Positions 25,791-34,357 of a stretch of DNA of 35,308 bases are shown one piece after another. The stretch covers positions 1 through 35,308 of the forward strand of contig VGZH01000059.1 in assembly GCA_016872645.1 (NCBI GenBank), written 5' to 3'. This stretch comes from Planctomycetota bacterium (GTDB lineage: Bacteria > Planctomycetota > Planctomycetia > Planctomycetales > Planctomycetaceae). Every line of letters begins with the position of its first letter. The stretch's first letter is position 1. Made by a program: the position numbers and the translations under genes. The notes below the pieces were generated by a model that saw only the letters and a list, made by a program, of their open reading frames with translations, did not search any database and was not told where the DNA came from.

Positions 25791-26346
25791 TCATGTACTC
25801 GTCGAAGGGACCGAAGGTTCGACAAGTTCTTGCACTTCAATATCCGAGAACCAAGCCGGGCCGTCCACGACCGACAGACAAATCTCTGCGTTTTCGCCCG
25901 GACCAGACTGCTTCAGGCTCCCCACGCTTTGGCCGTCGACCGTTGCGAACCAGTGAGTCGCATCGCGTCGCAATCGGACAACGCGAAACTGTTGGTGATT
26001 GATTGCGGGAAGTGTCACGTTCCGATGAAACAGAGCCGACGTATCACGGTCGGTGGAACGAATCACGATTCCGGCGGTGTTGTACTTCAGGCCCTTCAAT
26101 TCGACACCCAGCACGATCAGAAACGGAATCTTCTCGATCGGTCGAGCCGAACACCGAACCTCCACGCAAGCAGGCTTTGGCACGAGCCGCCGTGGACTTC
26201 ACGGTGCCCGATTCGATTCCTTGGATTTGCGCCGTCTGAAAATTTGTCGCCAACAAAAAATCAGTAAGTCCAAACGTGCCAACTTGTACGACTCCTCGGC
26301 CAGTCCAATGACACGAATTCAGCAGCAAGTTTTCATCTGGCCGCAT
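25791..26346 (-). pseudogene. Frameshifted gene: planctomycete protein of LamG/DUF1080-like appearance
   Basis: Two minus-strand frames form one protein if a single frameshift near 26165-26183 is allowed. The first (from ATG 26346) reads PDENLLLNSCHWTGRGVVQV ... TVKSTAARAKA. The second, in the +1 frame, continues CVEVRCSARPIEKIPFLIV, LKGLKYNTAGIVIRS, FRVVRLRRDATHWFATVDGQ and CLSVVDGPAWFSDIEVQELV to the stop at 25791. The joined product of ~184 residues looks like a carbohydrate-binding or concanavalin-like beta-sandwich fragment. The family is not certain. The gene starts 12 bases after the thioredoxin-like gene. It may be a true pseudogene, a programmed frameshift, or a sequencing error at the GCCAAAGCC-CTTGC region. 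Confidence 0.5.
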
Positions 26347-26358
26347 AATGGCATCTAC

Positions 26359-26967
26359 TCACGACGGCCTGTCGTTCGATTTCGCTTCTACTTTTTGGAC
26401 TTCCCGTTCCAGCACCGAATGAATATCCCCGCCATCGGCCGAGGACCACGCCAAGCGGCCATTTGCTCCGAAGATGTACAACGCAGGGATGGCGTCGGCC
26501 TCAAGCGCCCGCGTTGTCCGCACCGCTCCCCAGCCAACCGACCAAGTGACCCCAAACGAGTCGATGACTTTTTGGACTTCCGCGAGCTCTTCTTTTCCCT
26601 CCTCGGTCAGTCCTACAAACACAACCGCACGATTTGCAAACGCCTCATGCAGATTCACCAGAGCAGGCATACTCTTGCGGCAGGGCCCGCACCAACTTGC
26701 CCAGACTTCGATCACCACGACTTTTCCCGCGAGCGCGTTTTGGTCGGGTGGCGGACCATTGATCCAGCCCGCCGCCTCGATAGCCGGCATCTGCATTCTC
26801 GTCAGTAGGCTGCCGAAAAAAGGGATGAAACTTCGCGGCGACAACATCGACGCTAAAGCCGCAACGCCGATTGCCAAACTCAAAAACAAAAAAAAGATTT
26901 GCTTCGAGTAACTGCTCCTTCGAAATTGATTCGGGAATTCTGAGTCCATCACGGGTTCAGGCAGCAT
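26359..26967 (-). CDS. Membrane-anchored thioredoxin-like protein (TlpA/ResA type)
   Basis: The 202-residue protein has an N-terminal membrane segment (IFFLFLSLAIGVAALASML, residues ~24-42) and a thioredoxin fold outside the membrane. The active site WCGPC (Cys93 and Cys96) follows the strand KVVVIEVWASW. A later helix-strand region and IPALYIFGANGRLAWS, with the cis-Pro of the thioredoxin fold, are in the expected places. It should reduce or exchange disulfides in exported proteins, as TlpA/ResA do for cytochromes and others. GAGGAG lies 5 bases before ATG 26967, fixing the start. It is followed 12 bases later by the frameshifted gene. Confidence 0.88.
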   Translation of the reverse strand: MLPEPVMDSEFPNQFRRSSYSKQIFFLFLSLAIGVAALASMLSPRSFIPFFGSLLTRMQMPAIEAAGWINGPPPDQNALAGKVVVIEVWASWCGPCRKSMPALVNLHEAFANRAVVFVGLTEEGKEELAEVQKVIDSFGVTWSVGWGAVRTTRALEADAIPALYIFGANGRLAWSSADGGDIHSVLEREVQKVEAKSNDRPS

Positions 26968-27088
26968 GAGAGCTCCTCAAAATCAAGCGACACCAATCGG
27001 CCAGCTTTGCGTTACCGGAGACCGAATTCAATTGACCCACGGTATAACTCGGTCATCAACCCCGCCAGATCATTGCTCCACCAACGGC

Positions 27089-28162
27089 TCACTTTTCCAG
27101 CTGAGCGACGACCAATGATCCCATTTCCGATGTACTGACACTCTTGCTTCCGGCGGCGATATCGGACGTCCGATGCCCCGCATTCAGGACGTTGTCGACG
27201 GCCATCTCAATCGCGCGCGCTTCCGTCTCCAGTGCCAGCGAATGACGCAACAACATCGCCGCCGCCAGGATTGTCGCCAACGGATTCGCGATCCCCTTGC
27301 CGGCGATGTCCGGTGCCGACCCATGGATCGGTTCGTACAACCCGGGTCCAGAAGAACCCAACGAGGCCGACGGCAGCATCCCCATCGAGCCGGGCAACAT
27401 CGCTCCTTCATCGGTCAGGATGTCACCAAACAGATTCTCGGTCACGATCACGTCGAAGCTGCGCGGCTTGCTGATGAGGTGCATCGCCATCGCATCGACG
27501 AGCAGAACTTCGTACTGCACGTCGGGAAACTCGTCACGGACGATCCGCTGCGAGACCTCGCGCCACAACCGCGAAACTTCCAGAACGTTTGCCTTATCGA
27601 CCTGCGTCAATTTCTTGCGACGCCCCTGAGCCGCTCGCGCGGCCATGCGCGTGATCCGTTCGATCTCAGAGGTGTTGTAGATCATCGTATTGAACGCCTC
27701 TTCCCCCGAAGGATGCGGACGGCGCCCTGACTCGCCAAAATAGAGGCCTCCGGTCAGCTCTCGGAAAAAGAGAATGTCGACACCCTCGACGATCTCACGC
27801 TTCAGCGGCGACGCATCTACCAGCACGTCGTACGCCCTCACTGGCCGGACGTTCGCGAACAGTTGCAGCTCCTTGCGTATCTTCAGCAGCCCCGCCTCCG
27901 GCCGAGTCTTCGCGCGCGGGTCATCCCACTTCGGACCGCCGACCGCGCCGAGTAACACGGCTTGCGAACTCTTGCATGCTGCTGCTGTCGCGTCCGGCAG
28001 CGCACTTCCCGTCGCATCGATCGCGCAGCCGCCGATCAGGCAGGTTTCAAACGTGAACCGATGCCCGAACTTTCGAGCCACCGCATTAAGCGCTTTCTGT
28101 CCTTCGGCGACCACTTCCGGCCCGATGCCGTCACCCGGCAATAACACAATCTTGGCATCCAT
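27089..28162 (-). CDS. leuB: 3-isopropylmalate dehydrogenase (leucine synthesis)
   Basis: This NAD-dependent enzyme turns 3-isopropylmalate into 2-oxo-4-methylvalerate in leucine synthesis. The 357-residue length matches the family. Landmarks are [15 protein letters not shown] (7-21), VGGPKWDDP (74-82), the substrate-binding arginines in [17 protein letters not shown] (92-108) and [10 protein letters not shown] (134-143), the [15 protein letters not shown] lysine region (Lys190), the metal-binding aspartates in VDAMAMHLI and [20 protein letters not shown] (Asp223, Asp247, Asp251), and [15 protein letters not shown] with PLATI near the C-terminus. ATG 28162 is the start. No other leucine genes are in the window. 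Confidence 0.97.
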   Translation of the reverse strand: MDAKIVLLPGDGIGPEVVAEGQKALNAVARKFGHRFTFETCLIGGCAIDATGSALPDATAAACKSSQAVLLGAVGGPKWDDPRAKTRPEAGLLKIRKELQLFANVRPVRAYDVLVDASPLKREIVEGVDILFFRELTGGLYFGESGRRPHPSGEEAFNTMIYNTSEIERITRMAARAAQGRRKKLTQVDKANVLEVSRLWREVSQRIVRDEFPDVQYEVLLVDAMAMHLISKPRSFDVIVTENLFGDILTDEGAMLPGSMGMLPSASLGSSGPGLYEPIHGSAPDIAGKGIANPLATILAAAMLLRHSLALETEARAIEMAVDNVLNAGHRTSDIAAGSKSVSTSEMGSLVVAQLEK

Positions 28163-28450
28163 CGTTCACGGAACCTCTCACAGAGTTGCTTCGGAATCTC
28201 AACGGGGGAAGGAATGTAACGGTCTCCGGCAGTCATCTCCACGCTGCCGTTCGGTAGAACCGACACGACCCGTGCGACGGTTGGTTTCGCTGTCTCAGAT
28301 GCGACCGATGCCGGCCGCACGTTGTCTGGGTGGATCGGCGACTTCGACCGATCTGAAATGAAGCGAACCGGAATTCTCAGCCGATCCCCACAGAAACCTC
28401 AGCGTCCTTGCGGCGTCGCGCCGCCGTCATGTCTCGCGAAAGAGCGACCC
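28163..28450. other. Divergent intergenic region, nothing recognised
   Basis: This is 288 bases between leuB (minus) and the small membrane-protein gene (plus). A frame from 28322 joins in phase with the small gene, but it has no ribosome binding site and an Arg/Pro/Ser-rich product. It likely holds leuB regulatory sequence. I see no clear T-box, attenuator or leader peptide. Confidence 0.3.
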
Positions 28451-28711
28451 ATGCTTCGCACTTTTTGCTTTGCCGTCGGCATCTTCATCGCCTTGTGGGG
28501 CGCGACCTTTTTGATGGTCGATCAGATGACCTTCGCTTGGAAGGTCGAACCCATGATTGAGCGCGATCCGTCGTTTCGTGGCTTCTACGTCACGCTTAAC
28601 GAGAGCAAGCAGCGTGTCTTCAATCCGCCGCAATGGTTGGCTTTCTGCCTGATGTCCGTCGGCACGGTCACGATGCTGTATTCCGTCGCGTTGCCGAAGA
28701 AGCAGGGCTGA
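28451..28711 (+). CDS. Small hypothetical membrane protein
   Basis: An 86-residue protein starting at ATG 28451, with an AAAGAG-like site just upstream. It has two hydrophobic segments, FAVGIFIALWGATFLMV and WLAFCLMSVGTVTMLYSVAL, separated by a ~30-residue hydrophilic loop (KVEPMIERDPSFRGFYVTLN), and a short basic tail (PKKQG). The frame continues upstream to 28322, but that part looks non-coding. I do not recognise a family. The two-helix layout and clean start make it a plausible real gene. Confidence 0.6.
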   Translation: MLRTFCFAVGIFIALWGATFLMVDQMTFAWKVEPMIERDPSFRGFYVTLNESKQRVFNPPQWLAFCLMSVGTVTMLYSVALPKKQG

Positions 28712-28745
28712 CGCTTTGCTTCACCGTGCAACCTGCGCATGAGGT

Positions 28746-28782
28746 GCAAGCGAGTGATGGTGACTCGGTATCACTCGCTTGC
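28746..28782. repeat. Perfect 13-bp inverted repeat between convergent genes
   Basis: GCAAGCGAGTGAT (28746-28758) and its exact reverse complement (28770-28782) enclose an 11-base spacer. It lies between two converging genes, so it could be a bidirectional terminator, but there is no T-tract. The length and exactness also suit a REP-like element. The copy number elsewhere is unknown. Confidence 0.6.
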
Positions 28783-28790
28783 CCGTCGTG

Positions 28791-30155
28791 CTACAGCAAC
28801 TCCGCAATCGGCCGTCCATCCGACAAGATCGCGATCGGCCTGCCCGAGTGATCCAAAAAGCTCCGCGTCGAGTCGATCCCCAGATGCTGGTAAACCGTCG
28901 CCAGCAGGTCTTGTGGCGTGAAGGGCTTCTCAGTCGGAAATTCGGCCTTCGAGTTCGTCGCACCGACCACTTGTCCCATCCGCAGGCCGCCGCCGGATAG
29001 CAGCGCCGAGTACGCTTGTGGCCAGTGATCGCGACCGGTCCCCGAAGCGTTATGGCTCAAGCGTGGAGTGCGACCGAACTCGCCGACAACGACGACAAGA
29101 ATCTTCTTGTCGAGCCCTCGCTCAAAGATGTCTTCGATCAGCGATGCTAGCGCGTGATCCATGTACGGCAAACGCGTTCGCATGTAACCGCCGAAATGCC
29201 CCGGCCGCATCGCATTCAAGATGTGGTCATCCCAGTTTGTGAAGTCTGGTCCATTCTCGGGAGTATTGATCGCCAGATTGATGACCGCCGCACCCGCCTC
29301 GGCCAATCGTCGAGCCAACAGGCATCCCTGACCCCACAGATTGCGGCCGTAGCGGTCCCGCAATCGGTCGTCCTCTTTCGACAAATCGAACGCGGTCGCC
29401 GTCGTCGAACTGGTGAGCAACTCAAACGCTCGCTCGCGAAATAGACCGGCCGCTTCGAGCTGTCCGCTTTGGTCGAGATCCTTTCGCATCCGATCGAATT
29501 CGGTCAGCAACGATTTGCGATTCTCCAACACCAAGACGTCGCGCCCGACGCTGATCTGCGTCTTCAGCGGAGCGTAATTCGGCAACGACGGATCGCCCGC
29601 ATCGAACGCCGCGTGATGTCGGCCCAGATATGTCGGCCGCGTGTAGTACGGCTGGCTCGGCACGGAGACATACGGCGGGATCGCGTTTGCCTGCATGCCG
29701 CGCACGCGGCTGGCGATCGAGCCGAAATCGGGATGTTCGCTCTTTGATTGCGAGGTCGGGTCGAGCACGCTCGGCCGCTTTCCGGTCATCACAATGATGC
29801 CCCCATCGCTATGAATCCCGATGTCATGGTTCAACGACCGCACCAGCGAGAACTTGTCGGCGATCGCCGCTTGCCGAGGGAAAAGTTCGCAGATGTCCAT
29901 GCCCGGCACGTTGGTCGGAATCGGCTGAAAGACGCTGCGGTATTCGATTGGAGCCTGTGGCTTGAGATCGTACGTCTCTAATTGCGACGGACCGCCGTGC
30001 AAGTAGAGCATGATGACCGAGGTGTTGGCATTCGACGTCCCGGCCCTCGCGCGCGCCGCCAACAGGTCGCTCAACGCCAGTCCGCCCAATGCCAGCGAAC
30101 CGACTTGCAAGAAGTCGCGACGGCTCACGGGACCAGAACAACGAGAGTGATTCAT
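28791..30155 (-). CDS. DUF1501 family protein with Tat signal
   Basis: The 454-residue protein begins with a twin-arginine signal, SRRDFLQVGSLALGGLALSD (11-30), for folded export. The DUF1501 body has MLYLHGGPSQLETYDLKP, FPRQAAIADKFSLVRSLNHD, HSDGGIIVMTGKRP, HPDFGSIASRV, DRYGRNLWGQGCLLARRLAEAG, NWDDHILNAM, VVVVGEFGRTPRLSHNASGTGRDHWP and a C-terminal PQDLLATVYQHLGIDSTRSF. It resembles a phosphatase/sulfatase fold, but no substrate can be named. Its start lies 10 bases after the stop of the DUF1549/DUF1553 gene, with a ribosome binding site (AAGAGAT) overlapping that stop. The pair is one operon, as is typical in planctomycetes. Confidence 0.93.
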   Translation of the reverse strand: MNHSRCSGPVSRRDFLQVGSLALGGLALSDLLAARARAGTSNANTSVIMLYLHGGPSQLETYDLKPQAPIEYRSVFQPIPTNVPGMDICELFPRQAAIADKFSLVRSLNHDIGIHSDGGIIVMTGKRPSVLDPTSQSKSEHPDFGSIASRVRGMQANAIPPYVSVPSQPYYTRPTYLGRHHAAFDAGDPSLPNYAPLKTQISVGRDVLVLENRKSLLTEFDRMRKDLDQSGQLEAAGLFRERAFELLTSSTTATAFDLSKEDDRLRDRYGRNLWGQGCLLARRLAEAGAAVINLAINTPENGPDFTNWDDHILNAMRPGHFGGYMRTRLPYMDHALASLIEDIFERGLDKKILVVVVGEFGRTPRLSHNASGTGRDHWPQAYSALLSGGGLRMGQVVGATNSKAEFPTEKPFTPQDLLATVYQHLGIDSTRSFLDHSGRPIAILSDGRPIAELL

Positions 30156-30165
30156 CGGTGATCTC

Positions 30166-31755
30166 TTAGTGGTTCAAACAAAACTCCGACGACGCCAGCA
30201 GTGCCCAGACAAGTTGTTTCAGCACCGCTTCTCTGCGATTTCCCGCGATCTTCAGCTGTTCGGCGATCTCAGTGATTTCCTCGGCCGAGGGACTTCGTGA
30301 GAGCACGCTGACGTAGATTTCATCGGCCACGCCGGCCGGGGAATCGAGAGCCTTGAGTCGAGTCAGCAAATTTTCCGGCTGTGCGTCGAGCAACTTCAAC
30401 AGTTCGGCGTCGTTCATCAGAAACAACGCCGCTCGCAATGACGGAGCAAATGCCCCCTCGGGTTCCATCGGCGGGTTCGCAAAGGCTTTTACAAACTTTG
30501 TTTTGATGGTTTCGGCCGGTTTCGTGCCGACGGCAGTTGTGACGCTCGCAAAGAGTTGCTCGGCGGAGAGCGGTTTTTCCAACGCGACCGCGAAGTACTC
30601 CGGTAGCGGCTCTTTCGCGCCGCTTGGCAGAACTCCCGATCGCTGATAGGTACGAGTCAGAGCCAACTCGCGCAGCATCCATTTGAGATCAAACTTGTGA
30701 GCCGTCAATTCGCCGGCCAGCAGGTCGAGCAACTCAGGATGCGACGGCGGGTTGTCGCTGTGATGTAAATCGAGCGGATGCACGAGTCCGCGTCCCATTG
30801 CGATGAACCACAGGCGGTTGGCGATGCTCTTTGCGAACTGCGTGTTGTCGGCGGCTGCGATTTGCTGCGCGAGTTGTTCCAGCGGGCTAAACTTCGGACG
30901 GCCAGGTTCTTTCGTCTTTTTGTCCGGCGGTTCGAGGTACTCCTCGCCCTTCGCGAATTCTGGAATCGCGATCTCGGGACGACCGGGGACACGCGGGCCG
31001 ATGGACTTCTTCTCCGGATTGAAGACCGACTGGAACTCGATCTTCTTCGTCATCAACTTTTCACTGACGGCGGGAAACTTGGAATCGTTGCGAAGCTCTG
31101 TGTTGACGAAAGCGATGTACAAGCCCTGAAAGTCGTCCTGCTTGTAATCCTTGATGAAAAGATGGTCGTGACACTGAGCACATTGCAGGTCCATCCCCAA
31201 GAACAACCTGCCGACGTCGCGAGTCAATATCGGGTAGTCGATCGCGTTCTGTCCGTAATGCTCCAGTCGCTTGCTGAGGAAGAATGCCGAGGCCCGTGTT
31301 TGCTCGTTCTTCGGGTCGGGGGAGATTATCTCGCGAGCCATCACGTCCCACGGCTTGTTCTGCTTGAACGACTCGCGAAGGTACGCGATCCACTCGGGAT
31401 GCTCGCCGCGGCGTTCCATCAGCGTGACGTGCATGAGGTCTGCCATGCGGATGGCATATTCGTCGCTAGCCAACAGCTTGTCGATCAGCTTCGGCCGTTT
31501 GTCGGCCGCCGCGTCTTTGAAGAACTCGCGTGTCTCTGTCACAGTCGGAATGCGTCCGACGAAATCGAGAAAGACGCGCCGCAAGAATTCCGCATCGTCC
31601 GCCAGTGCCGCGACCTGCCGTCCGGGGAGCTTCGCGTCGATCAGTGCGTCGACCCGCGAGTGCAATGGCTCATTGGCCAGCGAGGCTGTCGCCGCTTCCA
31701 ACGCGACACTCATAAGCAAGAGCCAGCAACTCGATCGTGATCTCAAACGCGTCAT
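30166..31755 (-). CDS. DUF1549/DUF1553 (planctomycete PSD-type) protein
   Basis: The 529-residue exported protein begins at ATG 31755, which gives a signal peptide (CWLLLMSVALEAATASLA). The frame runs 84 codons further upstream but that part looks non-coding. DUF1549 occupies ~32-240 (DAEFLRRVFLDFVGRIPTVTETREFF, KLIDKLLASDEYAIRMADLM) and includes QCAQCHDHLF (191-200), a CxxCH heme-c-like motif. DUF1553 lies at ~300-500 (FAKSIANRLWFIAMGRGLVH, HPELLDLLAGELTAHKFDLKWM, RELALTRTYQRS). These proteins pair with DUF1501 proteins and are a hallmark of planctomycetes; their biochemical role is not known. It is the first gene of the minus-strand pair. Confidence 0.92.
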   Translation of the reverse strand: MTRLRSRSSCWLLLMSVALEAATASLANEPLHSRVDALIDAKLPGRQVAALADDAEFLRRVFLDFVGRIPTVTETREFFKDAAADKRPKLIDKLLASDEYAIRMADLMHVTLMERRGEHPEWIAYLRESFKQNKPWDVMAREIISPDPKNEQTRASAFFLSKRLEHYGQNAIDYPILTRDVGRLFLGMDLQCAQCHDHLFIKDYKQDDFQGLYIAFVNTELRNDSKFPAVSEKLMTKKIEFQSVFNPEKKSIGPRVPGRPEIAIPEFAKGEEYLEPPDKKTKEPGRPKFSPLEQLAQQIAAADNTQFAKSIANRLWFIAMGRGLVHPLDLHHSDNPPSHPELLDLLAGELTAHKFDLKWMLRELALTRTYQRSGVLPSGAKEPLPEYFAVALEKPLSAEQLFASVTTAVGTKPAETIKTKFVKAFANPPMEPEGAFAPSLRAALFLMNDAELLKLLDAQPENLLTRLKALDSPAGVADEIYVSVLSRSPSAEEITEIAEQLKIAGNRREAVLKQLVWALLASSEFCLNH

Positions 31756-31939
31756 GAGCTTGAATTCGGTGGGACGAGGAGGCGGGGAGTGCGTAGATAC
31801 TCGCATCGGGCGGGGAGTATAAACAGCACCAAGGCGGATTGCCGAGTAAATTCTCCTGTTTGTTGCGGCCGAACGCCGTGAGCCGAATGTTGATCGCCGT
31901 CTTATCGTTTTTCGAGACCCACAAGGCCAAATCGTCAAG

Positions 31940-33238
31940 ATGCACATCGCGATCATCACAGCTGGCGGAGCGGGAATGTTTTGTGGATCGTGCATGCACG
32001 ACAACACGTGGGCCCGCGCGTTGATGGCAGCCGGGGCCGAAGTGTCGTTGATCCCGACCTACACGCCGATCCGAGTCGATGAGGCTGATGTCAGTTCTCA
32101 GCACGTTTTTTTTGGCGGCATCAACGTCTATCTCGCCTCAAAGTGGCGCTGGTGGCGAGCCGTGCCAAGTTTCGTGCGACGCTGGCTCGATCATCCGGCG
32201 TTCATCCGGTTGGCGACTCGTAAGGCGGTTAGCAACGACGCAGCTCAGCTCGGCCAACTGACGCTCGACATGCTCGCCGGCGAGTCCGGTCCGCAGTGCG
32301 AGCAAGTCATCGAGCTCGCGCAGTTCCTCGGGGAGCAACTGCGGCCCGACATTGTTCTCTTCAGCAACGCCCTCTTGGCCGGAGCCGTCCGCCGAATCAA
32401 ACAGGTTTTCAACGGTCCGGTGATTTGCGTACTGCAAGGGGATGACATTTTCCTCGACTCGCTCCCTGAATCGCATCGCGAAGAAGTCATGTCCGTACTG
32501 CGCGAGCGAGTTCGCGACTTCGACGGCTTCATCACTCACAGCCGCTACTACGCCGAGCACATGGTCGCCGAACTGGCTTTGCCGCTCGACCGATTTCATC
32601 AACTGCCGCTCGGCATCGACCTGACCGGCCAGGACGGCCAGCCGCGCCCAGCCGGTGATCCGTTCACGGTCGGATACTTCGCGCGACTCTGTCCGGAAAA
32701 AGGACTGCATCTGTTGGTCGAAGCGTTTAGCCGCTTGCACACAAAGCATCCGCGAACGCGACTACGAATCGGTGGCTACCTGGGAGAGCGGGACCGGCTT
32801 TACTTTGAACAAGTTCGATCGCAGGCAGTTCGGCTCGGCTGCGCGTGTGAGTTTGTCGGCAGCCCGGCAACGCAGGCCGAGAAGGTCGAGTTTCTGAAAT
32901 CGCTAGACGTGCTGAGCGTCCCGACGGTTTATCGCGAACCGAAAGGACTCTCGATCCTCGAAGCCTTGGCCAACGGCGTCCCGGTGGTGCAACCCGCGCA
33001 CGGTGCGTTTCCTGAACTCCTCGCAGCCACGCAAGGGGGCCTGCTGTTCGAGCCGGGCAACCTCGACGACTTGATCACGAAATGGGAATCGCTGTTATTG
33101 AATCCCGATGCGCGATTGCGATTCGCCAGTACTGGTCAAATGCAGGTCCGCGAACGGTACTCGTCACAGGTGATGGCCAGACAATCCATACAACTGCTTG
33201 AATCACTGACTCGACGCTCGGAGACTGTGCGTCCATGA
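31940..33238 (+). CDS. Glycosyltransferase family 4
   Basis: The 432-residue protein has the GT4 two-domain GT-B form. The N-terminal acceptor domain opens with MHIAIITAGGAGMFCGSCMHDNTW. The C-terminal donor domain has PFTVGYFARLCPEKGLHLLV, LRIGGYLGERD, FVGSPATQAEKVEFLKSLDVL and the family EX7E-type segment REPKGLSILEALANGVPVVQ (near residues 332-351). Such enzymes move a sugar from a nucleotide sugar to a glycan or lipid in the cytoplasm. The acceptor is unknown. The two N-terminal cysteines (15 and 18) are unusual. It overlaps the next gene, a sugar kinase, by 4 bases (ATGA). Confidence 0.88.
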   Translation: MHIAIITAGGAGMFCGSCMHDNTWARALMAAGAEVSLIPTYTPIRVDEADVSSQHVFFGGINVYLASKWRWWRAVPSFVRRWLDHPAFIRLATRKAVSNDAAQLGQLTLDMLAGESGPQCEQVIELAQFLGEQLRPDIVLFSNALLAGAVRRIKQVFNGPVICVLQGDDIFLDSLPESHREEVMSVLRERVRDFDGFITHSRYYAEHMVAELALPLDRFHQLPLGIDLTGQDGQPRPAGDPFTVGYFARLCPEKGLHLLVEAFSRLHTKHPRTRLRIGGYLGERDRLYFEQVRSQAVRLGCACEFVGSPATQAEKVEFLKSLDVLSVPTVYREPKGLSILEALANGVPVVQPAHGAFPELLAATQGGLLFEPGNLDDLITKWESLLLNPDARLRFASTGQMQVRERYSSQVMARQSIQLLESLTRRSETVRP

Positions 33239-34272
33239 CTCCTCAACGGCTGGCGGAACTGATTACGAGCTTCCCATCGCGGCAGATAGCCGTGGTTGGG
33301 GACTTCTTTCTCGACAAGTATCTTGAAGTCGATCACGCACTGGATGAGCCGTCGTTTGAGACCGGACTGAACGCGAACCAGGTGGCGGCGATCCGGCGGT
33401 TCGCCGGAGCCGCAGGTACAGTCGTCAACAACCTGGCGGCGCTCGGTTGTCGGACGCTGCACGCGATCGGTGCGGTCGGCGATGACGGCGAGGCGTTCGA
33501 TCTACGGCACTGCTTGCACAAGGTTGGGTGCTCGACCGAAGGTCTAGTGACGTGCGGTGAGATCATGACCCCGACGTATCTCAAGCCGCGCGACATGCGC
33601 GAGCCGAGTCTCGCGGGCGAGCACGAGCGGTACGACACCAAGAACCGCTCGCCGATGCCGCGGACGGTGCTCGATCAAGTGCTTGCGACGCTCGACCGAT
33701 TGCTGCCCGACGTCGAGGCGGTGATCGTGCTCGATCAAGTGGTTGAGGACGATTGCGGCGTCATCACGGCGGCAATGCGGACGGCCCTGGCCGAGCGTGC
33801 GCGGCGGTATCCCAGCGTGCTTTTCTGGGCCGACAGTCGGAAACACATCCGCACTTTTCGCAACATGCTCATCAAGCCAAACCAGTTCGAGGCAGTCGGT
33901 CACGCAAACCCGCTGCCGGATGAACGGATCGAACTCGAACGGTTGAAGGCTGAACTGCCGGCGTTGCGAGCGATCACACAAGCCCCGGTCGTCGTGACAC
34001 TCGGCGACCGCGGTTTAATGGTCAGCGAACCGGTGCCGACGTTTGTTCCCGCCGTTCGCGTGGAAGGACCGATCGACCCAACCGGGGCGGGGGACAGCGT
34101 CACTGCCGGTATGGTGCTGTCGCTAATTTCCGGAGGAACGATGCCGGAGGCCGCATTGATCGGCAATCTGGTGGCGTCGATTACCGTACAGCAATTGGCG
34201 ACGACAGGCGTGGCTCGGCCGAATGAATTGCCGCCTCGGCTGGAATTATGGCGGACGCAGCATTCGCGGTGA
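33235..34272 (+). CDS. PfkB-family carbohydrate kinase (RfaE-like)
   Basis: The 345-residue cytoplasmic kinase belongs to the ribokinase/PfkB family. It begins RQIAVVGDFFLDKYLEVDHA, near the family substrate site, and AGAAGTVVNNLAALG resembles the sugar-binding region of the RfaE/HldE kinases that act on heptose phosphates. A central region has YLKPRDMREP and VVVTLGDRGLMV. The hallmark C-terminal site DPTGAGDSVTAG (281-292) carries the catalytic base Asp287. The substrate is not certain. Its start overlaps the stop of the glycosyltransferase gene by 4 bases, so the two are made together and may serve one glycan pathway. Confidence 0.88.
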   Translation: MTPQRLAELITSFPSRQIAVVGDFFLDKYLEVDHALDEPSFETGLNANQVAAIRRFAGAAGTVVNNLAALGCRTLHAIGAVGDDGEAFDLRHCLHKVGCSTEGLVTCGEIMTPTYLKPRDMREPSLAGEHERYDTKNRSPMPRTVLDQVLATLDRLLPDVEAVIVLDQVVEDDCGVITAAMRTALAERARRYPSVLFWADSRKHIRTFRNMLIKPNQFEAVGHANPLPDERIELERLKAELPALRAITQAPVVVTLGDRGLMVSEPVPTFVPAVRVEGPIDPTGAGDSVTAGMVLSLISGGTMPEAALIGNLVASITVQQLATTGVARPNELPPRLELWRTQHSR

Positions 34273-34310
34273 ATGTGCGACTGCAAGGTGACGCGATATC
34301 CTAACGTATC

Positions 34311-34340
34311 GATCCAACGCGGTGCTGACGCACTGCACTT
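34311..34340. repeat. Dispersed hairpin repeat, copy 3 (intergenic)
   Basis: It reads GATCCAACGCGGTGCTGAC, then CGCACTGCACTT. The GCGGTGCTGAC core is the same as in copies 1 and 2. It lies between the PfkB-type kinase stop (34272) and the dienelactone hydrolase ribosome binding site. The hairpin arm is weaker here. Confidence 0.55.
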
Positions 34341-34357
34341 GAAAAAAAGGGACAACC

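Noticed and set aside
30778-31740. 320-codon plus-strand frame opposite the DUF1549/DUF1553 gene
   Set aside because: It lies fully opposite a strongly supported gene; no family is seen.
31756-32007. 84-codon N-terminal extension of the DUF1549/DUF1553 frame
   Set aside because: It overlaps the divergent glycosyltransferase start, and the signal peptide begins at 31755.
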